Shown here: piece after piece, positions 1-5,338 of the stretch
Position numbering within the stretch: position 1 is the stretch's first letter
Layout of the letters: each line of letters begins with the position of its first letter
Made by a program: the position numbers and the translations under genes
Source of the DNA: Exiguobacterium sp. AM39-5BH
GTDB lineage: Bacteria; Bacillota; Bacilli; Exiguobacteriales; Exiguobacteriaceae
Length of the DNA: 6,351 nt
NCBI RefSeq assembly: GCF_003467445.1
Contig: NZ_QSGS01000028.1
Location: forward strand, 1-6,351
Direction: 5' to 3'
The notes under the pieces: model-generated
Database searches by the model: none
Seen by the model: the letters and a program-made list of their open reading frames with translations, nothing else
Told to the model about the DNA's origin: nothing

Positions 1-23
1 GATCGTTTCCAGAAACGACTAAA

Positions 24-58
24 CGGCTTGAGCCCTGTAGAATACAGGTCTCAAGCCG
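24..58 (-). terminator. Strong hairpin beyond the csp gene, possible terminator
   Basis: Two nested stems are seen: a 9-bp outer stem (24-32 with 50-58), a single C/T mismatch, then a 5-bp inner stem (34-38 with 44-48) around the loop AGAAT. On the minus strand it lies about 80 nt after the csp stop codon and is followed by only a short T run (TTTAG), so termination is plausible but not textbook. It could equally end a gene entering from the left on the plus strand, where no T run follows at once. A second small palindrome with 7-nt arms (TCGTTTC / GAAACGA) sits beside it at 3-18. Confidence 0.4.
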
Positions 59-138
59 CATAGTCCGGTTTTCATTATTTGCCCTGTCTACTTGACGGGG
101 AGCAGTTCAATATTTCCGACGGGCCTTTTTGAGTAAGG

Positions 139-471
139 TTATGCGGCGTTACGGCAAGCTTCTGCACATCTACGGCAAGCTTCCGCACAGCGTCTGCAAT
201 GTTCATGATGATCGGCGTGCTTCTCACATTCCTCTGCGCAAGCTTCGCAAATGGTTGCGCAAACGGCTGCCAGTTCGGAAACGAACGGTGAATTGTGAGT
301 AATGGCATGTTCCAAAAATGCACACATGTCCGCGCATTCCCGGTCTAATCGAATGCACTGTGCTAGCATCTTCACATCATCTTCCTGCAGACAAGCGTCA
401 AAACAATGGTTACATTCCGCTGCACAATCATGTAATGCCCGAATCAATTCCTGATGTTGTTCATGAGCCAT
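139..471 (-). CDS. csp: Four-helix-bundle copper storage protein (Csp3 / DUF326 type)
   Basis: A small cytosolic protein of the Csp family, whose members hold many Cu(I) ions inside a four-helix bundle through inward-facing cysteines. The 110 residues contain 16 Cys, mostly in CxxxC or CxxC spacing: C16, C20, C23, C27, then C39, C46, C50, then C71, C75, C78, C82, and a C-terminal run C92, C95, C99, C102, C106. Histidines lie between the clusters. There is no signal peptide, which suits the cytosolic Csp3 type (B. subtilis YhjQ is of similar size). I chose the start at 471 because GGAGG lies 9-13 nt upstream and the family begins near here. The open frame continues upstream to 600 without a comparable site and with unlike residues. 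It is divergent from copZ, which fits buffering of copper. The last helix carries a 21-nt tandem repeat. Family assignment is firm; metal specificity is inferred. Confidence 0.88.
   Translation of the reverse strand: MAHEQHQELIRALHDCAAECNHCFDACLQEDDVKMLAQCIRLDRECADMCAFLEHAITHNSPFVSELAAVCATICEACAEECEKHADHHEHCRRCAEACRRCAEACRNAA
152..193 (-). repeat. 21-nt tandem duplication inside csp
   Basis: Two adjacent 21-nt units (152-172 and 173-193) share their first 10 bases exactly and most of the rest. On the coding strand they encode two successive RRCAEAC-like heptads at the C-terminus. Because each unit is seven codons, the duplication is in frame and adds two cysteines on the same helix face. Confidence 0.7.
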
Positions 472-683
472 GTTAAAACCTCCATTTCTTATTTTTGTTT
501 CATTTACTTGATTTCCCTCTCCTTTCCAAACTAAACAGAAATACCGAAACTCCATAGAAACTGCACATTTTATAGACAAGTAATCAAATATTAAAATCAA
601 TGGTGCGGTTTTTTTGGGGGGTCATTGTGAACTTCTAAATTAGAGTCATGGAAACAGCGATAAAGTAAAATGATACTAAACAC

Positions 684-712
684 TTGATATACCCTATCGG
701 GGTATGTTAAGT
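684..712 (+). promoter_or_regulatory. Probable copZ promoter
   Basis: TTGATA at 684-689 is a good -35 element. A 17-nt spacer leads to TTAAGT at 707-712, a weak -10. The copper operator palindrome fills the spacer, so a bound repressor would block RNA polymerase. The copZ ribosome binding site AGGAGG follows at 731-736, 7 nt before the ATG. The -10 is poor, so the exact start of transcription is uncertain. The rest of the 272-bp csp-copZ gap shows only AT-rich sequence and a T7-G6 run near 609-621. Confidence 0.45.
689..705 (+). promoter_or_regulatory. CsoR-type copper operator upstream of copZ
   Basis: ATACCCTATCGGGGTAT is a palindrome with 6-bp arms (ATACCC / GGGTAT) and a 5-nt centre. It resembles the GC-cored pseudo-palindromes bound by the Cu(I)-sensing repressor CsoR upstream of copZA in Bacillus. 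It does not match the CopY box (TACANNTGTA). It lies between the proposed -35 and -10 elements of copZ. The regulator itself is not encoded in the window, so the link to CsoR is by motif only. Confidence 0.65.
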
Positions 713-743
713 TTAAGGAAATATTACTTTAGGAGGAATAATA

Positions 744-947
744 ATGATTGAAACATTAAAAGTACAAGGTATGTCCTGCGGCCACTGTGCAAACTCGGTT
801 GAAACGGGCGTCGGTGAACTCGAAGGGATTTCATCTGTGACAGTTGATCTTAAAAAAGGCGAAGTGGCAGTAGACTATGATACTGCCAAGACATCATTAA
901 ACGAAATTCAGAAAGCGATTGAAGAACAAGGGTATGACGTCGTATAA
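744..947 (+). CDS. copZ: Copper chaperone CopZ (heavy-metal-associated domain)
   Basis: A 67-residue single HMA domain that binds Cu(I) and hands it to copper ATPases or to the copper sensor in the cytosol. The metal loop is GMSCGHC, with C12 and C15 as ligands; the Met before and the His between are typical of Bacillus CopZ. The order beta-alpha-beta-beta-alpha-beta fits, with the C-terminus GYDVV closing the fold. Full length for the family (about 68-70 residues). ATG at 744 follows AGGAGG by 7 nt. It is followed after 137 nt by copB in the same direction. A small hairpin and a second operator stand between them, so copB may have its own control. CopZ usually partners a P1B-1 CopA; here the neighbour is a P1B-3 CopB. 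Confidence 0.93.
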   Translation: MIETLKVQGMSCGHCANSVETGVGELEGISSVTVDLKKGEVAVDYDTAKTSLNEIQKAIEEQGYDVV

Positions 948-949
948 GG

Positions 950-964
950 GTGCTTTCACAGCAC
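950..964 (+). terminator. Weak hairpin after copZ
   Basis: GTGCT (950-954) pairs with AGCAC (960-964) around a 5-nt loop, followed by a U-rich but broken tract. It could end part of the copZ transcripts or protect their 3' end. The 5-bp stem is short, so the call is tentative. Confidence 0.3.
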
Positions 965-984
965 ACTTTACTTTTAAATGAAAT

Positions 985-1001
985 ATACCCTCGCGTGGTA
1001 T
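985..1001 (+). promoter_or_regulatory. Second CsoR-like operator, upstream of copB
   Basis: ATACCCTCGCGTGGTAT has the same length and ends as the operator before copZ, with a single T/G departure inside the right arm. The palindrome is longer than the core: AATATACC at 982-989 pairs with GGTATATT at 997-1004. It lies 84 nt before the copB ATG. The -35 position that aligns with copZ holds only GAAATA, and I see no convincing -10, so its promoter is not defined. The match suggests that copB answers to the same regulator as copZ. Confidence 0.55.
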
Positions 1002-1084
1002 ATTCGGCAAGAACTTTGTGAATGTTAAGAATGTAAATAGGGTTAAATAGGATAAGAACCACTAGTTTGGAGGAGGCGCACTGA

Positions 1085-1873
1085 ATGGCTAAAAATGATA
1101 AAGACCATCACCACCATCAAGACGAACAGGTAGATCACAGTAAAATGGATCATTCCAAACATGTTGGGCATTCGTACCATGAAGACCAAGTGAAAGAAGG
1201 CATTCAAGACGACAGCAATCCTGCCAAAATTCATGATGATCATGCCCATCACAATCATGGTGGCCACGATCATAGTGACCATGGACATCACCATCATGGG
1301 AATTTCAAAGAAATTTTCCTGAAGTCGCTGCCCTTGGGCATTGTCATTCTATTATTGTCGCCGATGATGGACGTTCGGCTTCCTTTCCAATTTACTTTTC
1401 CATACTCGGATATTGTGGTCGCTGTATTAGCAACTATCTTATTGGTTTATGGCGGAAAACCCTTCTATCAAGGTGCAATCGCTGAATTTAAGGAAAAAGC
1501 ACCGGGCATGATGGCCCTTATTTCATTAGGGATATCCGTTTCCTATTTGTACAGCATTTACGCCGTGCTGGCACGCTACGTAACCGGCGATCACATCATG
1601 GATTTCTTCTTTGAATTCGCGTCCTTGCTGTTGATCATGCTCCTTGGACACTGGATCGAAATGAAGGCTATCGGAGAAGCAGGAGACGCGCAAAAATCGC
1701 TCGCCGAATTGGTGCCGAAAGATGCACATGTGGTATTGGAAGATGATTCGATCGAGACGCGTCCCGTAAATGAGCTGAAAGTCGGAGACCTTGTACGGGT
1801 TCAGGCCGGAGAAAACGTCCCTGCCGATGGCATCATCAAAAGAGGCACCTCGCGGATCAATGAGCTTTGCTGA
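1085..1873 (+). pseudogene. copB: copB N-terminal fragment: His-rich copper P-type ATPase, broken by frameshift
   Basis: The first part of a P1B-3-type copper ATPase that exports copper across the cytoplasmic membrane using ATP. Residues 8-71 hold 21 His (HHHH at 8-11 and 68-71), the metal-binding tail typical of CopB. Four membrane segments follow at about 81-95, 107-124, 141-165 and 173-190. Then comes the actuator domain (KVGDLVRVQAGENVPADG at 232-249), which stops at RINELC just before the TGES loop. A strong GGAGGAGG sits 8 nt before the ATG. At 1864-1867 the reading changes: one added base after GAG would give E-A-L-L-T-G-E-S and join this fragment to the next as one 712-residue protein. 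As written, this fragment lacks the phosphorylation and nucleotide domains and cannot pump. Family is certain; whether the break is real or an assembly error cannot be told here. Confidence 0.88.
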
Positions 1874-3222
1874 CGGGGGAATCTAAACCCATTGAAAAAG
1901 GAGCCGGAGACAAAGTGATCGGCGGTTCCACGAACGGTGCAGGCATCATATATCTTGAAGTACAGGAAACCGGCGACCAATCGTTCATTTCCCAAGTACA
2001 AACCCTGATAAGCCAGGCGCAGGATCAACCTTCAAGAGCTGAAAATCTGGCTCAAAAAGTAGCCGGCTGGCTGTTTTATATCGCCATTGCGGCGGCTTTC
2101 CTCGCTTTTGTCGTTTGGCTGTACATTGCTGACATTCAAACCGCTGTTCTTTTTACGGTTACGACATTAGTCATTGCATGTCCACACGCTCTCGGCCTTG
2201 CCATTCCGCTGGTTATTGCACGAAGCACCAGTTTAGGTGCAAGCCGCGGGCTGTTGGTGAAAGACCGCGAAGCATTGGAGCTGGCAACTAAGGCTGATGT
2301 AATGATACTGGATAAAACGGGTACATTGACTACTGGCGAATTTAAAGTTTTGAACATGGAAACACTGGATGGTCAACATACCGAAGCCGAAATCGCGGCG
2401 TTAATGGCAGGGATTGAAGGCGGGTCCAGCCACCCAATCGCCCAGTCAATCGTCCAATACGCTGAGAAACAAGGGATTCAGCCTGTCCACTTTGATTCGA
2501 TTGATGTTGTGTCGGGTGCGGGTATAGAAGGAAACGCCAATGGCCGCAAATACGAATTGATCAGCCAAAAGGCACTTGGAAGAGATGTAGCGGTGGATGT
2601 TCCCAAAGGGGCAACATTAAGTATACTAGTTGAGGACGGGAATCCGATCGGTACGGTCGCATTAGGCGATGAATTGAAAGAAACGAGCAGAACGCTGATA
2701 CAGGCATTGAAGCATTACAATATAAAACCGATTATGGCTACAGGTGACAATGAAACGGCGGCCCAAGGAGTAGCAGAGGAACTGGGCATTGAATACAGAG
2801 CCAATCAATCACCGCAAGATAAATATGGTTTAGTGGAATCACTGAAAAATAATGGACAAACGGTTATCATGGTCGGCGATGGCGTCAACGATGCACCATC
2901 CCTTGCAATAGCAGACGTTGGGATAGCAGTCGGTGCCGGAACTCAAGTCGCCATCGATTCCGCTGATGTGATTTTGACTCAGTCGGATCCAGGCGATATT
3001 GAATCCTTTATCGAATTGGCCAATAAAACAACCAGTAAAATGAAACAGAACCTCGTGTGGGGAGCCGGTTATAACTTTATTGCCATTCCCATAGCGGCGG
3101 GTGTTCTAGCCTCCATTGGGATTACGTTGGCTCCTGCCGCAGGAGCAGTTCTGATGTCCGTGTCCACGGTTATCGTGGCTATCAATGCGATGACATTGAA
3201 ACTAAGAAATAGAGCTGTTTAA
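1867..3222 (+). pseudogene. copB: copB C-terminal fragment: catalytic part of P1B-3 copper ATPase
   Basis: The remaining 451 codons of the ATPase, open from a TTG that overlaps the stop of the first fragment. They begin with LTGES, the actuator loop needed for dephosphorylation. Membrane segments lie near 66-87 and 92-118. The second carries CPH at 105-107, the mark of the P1B-3 (CopB) class rather than CPC of CopA. Then come DKTGTLT (phosphorylated Asp 149), the HP dipeptide (189-190) and SGAGIEG of the nucleotide pocket, ATGDN (291-295) and GDGVNDA (337-343). The last two membrane segments carry N395, YN 402-403 and MSVST 430-434, all class features. No ribosome binding site precedes the TTG, so independent translation is doubtful. 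All key residues are intact, which points to a recent break or a sequencing error. P1B-3 pumps are reported to move Cu(I), Cu(II) or Ag(I). Confidence 0.88.
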
Positions 3223-3250
3223 CACCGTGTTTAATTGTCGTACACGAAAA

Positions 3251-3300
3251 GTGCTGCCTCCCAAAAGTTGAATTTTCTTTAACCTTGGGGGCACAGTTTT
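3251..3300 (+). terminator. Terminator of the copB transcript
   Basis: About 30 nt after the copB stop, CTCCCAA (3259-3265) pairs with TTGGGGG (3285-3291), one pair being T-G. An inner stem GTTGAA / TTTAAC surrounds a TTTTC loop. The hairpin is followed by CACAGTTTTG, giving a short U tract. The position directly after the operon supports a factor-independent terminator. Confidence 0.6.
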
Positions 3301-3383
3301 GTATTAGGTTAAAGTCAAACGGAGGTTTGAAGACTTTGGATAATTAAATATATTTTTATAGTTAACATATGAGATATTATCGG

Positions 3384-3416
3384 AAGAGAGGAAGCCCAAA
3401 AGCTTCTTCTCTTTTC
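3384..3416 (+). terminator. Second strong factor-independent terminator
   Basis: A 12-bp stem (3384-3395 with 3402-3413, one G-T pair) around a CCAAAA loop runs into TTTTC. It is the clearest terminator in the window, yet no gene ends just before it. It may be what remains of a gene lost from this site, or a back-up for copB. The A-rich left flank is short, so activity on the minus strand is less likely. Confidence 0.65.
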
Positions 3417-3475
3417 TACTTAAATTCAATTAACACAAAAAAGTTTTCAAAAATTGATCATTCATTCATTAATCG

Positions 3476-3499
3476 CCGATTGTAAAATTAAGCTAGACA
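3476..3499 (+). repeat. Left terminal inverted repeat of the IS30 element
   Basis: Pairs with 4513-4536 (21 of 24 positions). The inner 12 bases TTAAGCTAGACA are identical in both ends. The boundary is set by the last matching CCG; outward from 3476 the similarity stops. Confidence 0.7.
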
Positions 3500-3516
3500 A
3501 TTGAAAAAGCCATTCG

Positions 3517-3525
3517 TGGTACACT
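3517..3525 (+). promoter_or_regulatory. Extended -10 element of the transposase promoter
   Basis: TGGTACACT is an extended -10 (TGn followed by TACACT) 46 nt before the transposase ATG. A -35 is poor at the right distance, as is common with extended -10 promoters. The ribosome binding site AGGAGTGA follows at 3557-3564, 6 nt before the ATG. Confidence 0.4.
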
Positions 3526-3570
3526 CACAATGTATTTTCCGACCAAAGAAAAACATAGGAGTGATCACGA

Positions 3571-4185
3571 ATGACCTACACCCATCTTACCACGGATGAA
3601 CTGGTGATGATAGAATCCTACCACCGCCAAAATATACCTGTAGCGATCATTGCTAAGTTGATGAACCGTTCCAGGCAGCCAATCTACAACGTCATCAATT
3701 TCCTGAAATCAGGACATACAGCGCTCGACTTCTACACGCAATACAAGAAAAATAAGAAACGCTGCGGCCGGCGGAAGATTGTCCTGCCGAAGAAACAAGT
3801 GGCCTATGTTCAAGACAAGGTGGCGCAGGGCTGGACGCCGGATGTCATTGTCGGCCGGGCAGAAACGGCCATCGATTGTTCCGCGCGCACCATCTATCGC
3901 ATGTTCAAAAATCAGGTCTTTGACGCCGCCACGCTGCCGATGAAAGGAAAACGGAAACCCAATGGACACCAGGAACGCCGGGGAAAACAGGCGTTCAAAC
4001 GCCATATTTCCGAACGGGAAGCCGACAACCCGTCGTTCAAAAAAGAGTTCGGGCATATCGAAGGCGACACCATTGTGGGTGCCCGCCACAAAAGTGAGGT
4101 GATCACGCTGGTCGAACGGCTGACGAAAGTCATCATCGCCCTGAAGCCTGCAGGACGCAAGGCTTGCGATATTGAACTGCGTTGA
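3571..4185 (+). pseudogene. IS30-family transposase, N-terminal fragment
   Basis: The DNA-binding half and the first catalytic residue of an IS30 transposase, which cuts and joins DNA at the IS ends. Residues 7-45 form the helix-turn-helix (LTTDELVMIESY...IAKLMNRSRQPIYNVI) usual for this family. The basic middle (60-70 and 125-145) suits DNA contact. FGHIEGDTIVG at 160-170 carries the first Asp of the DDE triad, D166. The frame ends at IELR. A single missing base after GAA (4174-4176) explains this: re-reading one base gives E-T-A-L-N-Q-W and joins it to the next frame as a 319-residue protein, normal for IS30. The start follows a good AGGAGTGA. As written the triad is not completed, so this product should be inactive or act as a truncated end-binding protein (inference). 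Confidence 0.87.
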
Positions 4186-4529
4186 ACCAGTGGTTCCAAG
4201 GGGTCCCGAGAAATCTGTTCAAATCCATCACGTTTGATTGCGGCAAGGAATTCTCCAATTGGAAACCGTTGTGCAACCGGCACGACGTCTCGATTTACTT
4301 TGCGGATCCCGGCACGCCTTCTCAGCGCGCCTTGAATGAAAACTCCAACGGGCTCCTGCGGAAAGACGGCTTGGCAAAGGAAATGGACTTCAACCAGGTG
4401 GATCAAACATTCATTTCGTCGGTGGCCGACAAGCGGAATAACATCCCAAGAAAGTCACTGAATTACCGCACACCGTTGGAGGCATTTTTGAGTCACCTGA
4501 ATGGAGTCGATCTGTCTAGCTTAAATTGA
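4182..4529 (+). pseudogene. IS30-family transposase, C-terminal catalytic fragment
   Basis: The rest of the DDE core, 115 codons from a TTG that overlaps the TGA of the first fragment. It holds the second Asp (ITFDCGKEF, D19) and the Glu (LNENSNGLLR, E53) with 33 residues between them, the DD(33)E spacing of IS30. Typical IS30 motifs follow: DKRNNIPRKSLNYRTPLEAF at 83-102. The three catalytic residues are therefore all present in the element but on two frames. There is no ribosome binding site before the TTG. The frame ends 7 nt before the core of the right inverted repeat ends, as expected for a compact IS. Confidence 0.87.
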
Positions 4530-4536
4530 CAAACGG
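4513..4536 (-). repeat. Right terminal inverted repeat of the IS30 element
   Basis: Reverse complement of the left end with 3 mismatches in 24. It overlaps the last codons of the transposase. Confidence 0.7.
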
Positions 4537-4545
4537 AATGATTTA

Positions 4546-4583
4546 AAGATATCAGTGTACTGCAACTTTTAACTGATACATCT
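4546..4583. repeat. Imperfect inverted repeat just right of the IS
   Basis: TATCAGT (4550-4556) and ACTGATA (4572-4578) are perfect 7-bp arms about a 15-nt centre; AGA/TCT extend it with a 2-nt bulge. No T run follows on the plus strand. It could be a weak terminator for yolD on the minus strand, a recombination site, or the remnant of another element. Purpose unknown. Confidence 0.35.
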
Positions 4584-4625
4584 ATAAAAGCAGCAAAGGA
4601 TTTTTCGTCAGCAACCGCCAGGGCG

Positions 4626-4967
4626 TTAGTCTATCGATTGTTCGACGTGAATGATTGCCTCGAACGGCACATGGATGATCCCTTCCCTTTGATTGGCCAG
4701 CTCGACGGTCCGCTCCATGTAGTTCGTCCGGTGCACGAATCCTCTGAATCGTTTCATCTCCCGCTTCTCCACATATTTTACCTCTACCAAATCTCCGCTG
4801 AAGATCGCGTCGTTCAGCACATTCTCATAGACCGATAGGACCTGTTCATCGATATCTGGCATCTCAATTTTTTGAATCTCTTTATAGTATTTCGTCAGTA
4901 GCGCCTTGTGCTCGGGCATGAGGAATGGGATCCATTTCAATTCGCCCCGATCGCGATACATCGTCAT
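4626..4967 (-). CDS. yolD: YolD-like family protein, orphan SOS gene
   Basis: A 113-residue protein of the YolD-like family, small proteins commonly encoded beside Y-family translesion DNA polymerases (UvrX/YqjW type) on Bacillus plasmids and prophages. Their biochemical role is poorly known. The N-terminal signature [19 protein letters not shown] (6-24) is the family mark; the C-terminal half (about 60-108) is the beta-rich part with [19 protein letters not shown] chose the ATG at 4967 because AGAGGGG stands 9 nt upstream; an open extension to 4985 would bury that site. No polymerase gene lies downstream on this strand: only 89 nt remain before the IS30 element. The gene is divergent from radC and has a LexA box at its promoter, so DNA damage probably induces it. 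Confidence 0.85.
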   Translation of the reverse strand: MTMYRDRGELKWIPFLMPEHKALLTKYYKEIQKIEMPDIDEQVLSVYENVLNDAIFSGDLVEVKYVEKREMKRFRGFVHRTNYMERTVELANQREGIIHVPFEAIIHVEQSID

Positions 4968-4990
4968 AATAATTACCCCTCTCAATAAAA

Positions 4991-5004
4991 CGAACGTTTG
5001 TTCT
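4991..5004 (-). promoter_or_regulatory. LexA (SOS) box of yolD
   Basis: On the minus strand AGAACAAACGTTCG matches the Bacillus LexA/DinR consensus CGAACRNRYGTTYC at all inner positions, failing only at the two outermost bases. It lies directly after the predicted -10 and would cover the start of transcription, a standard repressor position. UV or mitomycin induction is therefore expected. Confidence 0.75.
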
Positions 5005-5005
5005 T

Positions 5006-5033
5006 ATTTTATACCCGATTTGTCCCGTTTGAA
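5006..5033 (-). promoter_or_regulatory. Probable yolD promoter
   Basis: On the minus strand TTCAAA (5033-5028) and TAAAAT (5011-5006) are spaced by 16 nt. The LexA box follows immediately. The elements are reasonable, not perfect; the position relative to the box supports the call. Confidence 0.5.
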
Positions 5034-5058
5034 CAGCCTTTTTCGTGATTGGTAATCC

Positions 5059-5290
5059 GTGCGTCCTGTTTCCGTACTCTAGCTCGCTGGTCTTCGGTGC
5101 AAGGGACGTCAAAAAAATGACGCGCCCTCCGGCCCGTCTTCCTTCGCTTTAGGCTCAAAGCGAGGCTTTTCGCTCGTTGGCTACGGAAGCCTGTCCCTCC
5201 GTTTGCTCTACGCATTTTTTTGAGGCTCTCCCTGCGGTCGCCCTTGCACCGTCTCCCGACGCTCGCTTCGTTCCCGTCAACAGGACGCAC
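5059..5290. repeat. Three concentric inverted repeats, 232-bp span
   Basis: Three pairs of perfect arms are nested in order. The outer pair is GTGCGTCCTGTT at 5059-5070 with 5279-5290 (12 bp). The middle pair is CGGTGCAAGGG at 5095-5105 with 5241-5251 (11 bp). The inner pair is TCAAAAAAATG at 5109-5119 with 5213-5223 (11 bp). The centre has local hairpins: CGCTTT/AAAGCG at 5145-5162 and AGGCTT/AAGCCT at 5163-5192. CGTCA/TGACG at 5107-5122 is an alternative fold of the inner arm. A single strand of DNA or an RNA across it could fold into one long branched rod. It may be a structured RNA, an origin or transfer site, or a decayed element. None can be chosen from sequence alone. Confidence 0.6.
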
Positions 5291-5338
5291 AACGGTGTTC
5301 GTTCTGAGCTCGGCTTATCCGAAAGGGGACAAACCATC

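Larger units (their letters stand above)
3223..3475. other. Non-coding stretch between copB and the IS element
   Basis: No convincing gene is visible. It holds two terminator-like hairpins (annotated separately) and, between them, a third imperfect hairpin at 3311-3337 (AAAGTC and AAAC pairing with GTTT and GACTTT with a 3-nt bulge). A GGAGG at 3321-3325 precedes only a three-codon TTG frame. The part near 3420-3475 is AT-rich with ATTC/CATT short repeats and may be the target region into which the IS entered. Confidence 0.5.
3476..4536 (+). mobile_element. IS30-family insertion sequence, transposase frameshifted
   Basis: A single transposase gene lies between imperfect 24-bp terminal inverted repeats: 3476-3499 and 4513-4536 match at 21 of 24 positions, including a perfect TTAAGCTAGACA core. 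The total of about 1.06 kb is normal for IS30. The IS30 assignment rests on the transposase. No target-site duplication is seen next to either end, whichever end point (3476, 3480 or 3481) is used; IS30 makes only 2-4 bp, so this is weak evidence. The IS separates the copper block from the yolD/radC block and its right end lies 89 nt from the yolD stop. With its transposase broken it would move only if helped by an intact relative. Confidence 0.8.
4968..5338. other. Divergent yolD-radC intergenic region with concentric inverted repeats
   Basis: This 371-bp gap has the yolD promoter and LexA box on the left and the radC ribosome binding site GAAAGGGGA (5321-5329) on the right. The middle, about 5059-5290, is built of nested inverted repeats (separate entry). 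Open frames in this stretch have no plausible starts. I could not identify a clear radC promoter. Confidence 0.5.

Noticed and set aside
472..600. Longer N-terminus for the copper storage protein
   Set aside because: The GGAGG site and family length favour the ATG at 471; the upstream residues are AT-rich read-through with no family likeness.
689..705. CopY-type operator
   Set aside because: The CopY box TACANNTGTA is absent; the GC-cored palindrome fits CsoR better.
1862..1873. Programmed -1 frameshift in copB
   Set aside because: No X-XXY-YYZ slippery heptamer and no obvious downstream stem; CopB is normally a single frame.
4174..4185. Programmed frameshift in the IS30 transposase
   Set aside because: IS30 transposases are normally unbroken and no slippery run is present.
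3709..4406. Long minus-strand frames over the transposase
   Set aside because: They are antisense shadows; the plus-strand frames carry the HTH and DDE motifs.
4551..4575. Remnant of an IS6-type end (GTACTGCAACTTTT)
   Set aside because: Only loosely similar to IS6-family ends from memory; too short to support.
4618..4631. Integron attC-like core (CGTTAGTC)
   Set aside because: It does not fit GTTRRRY and no partner site is at the right place.
5291..5309. LexA half-sites (GTTCG, GTTC) before radC
   Set aside because: They are in the same orientation and do not form a GAAC-N4-GTTC palindrome.
5177..5338. N-terminal extension of RadC
   Set aside because: It lies in the inverted-repeat region, has no helix-hairpin-helix motif, and a good ribosome binding site marks 5339.
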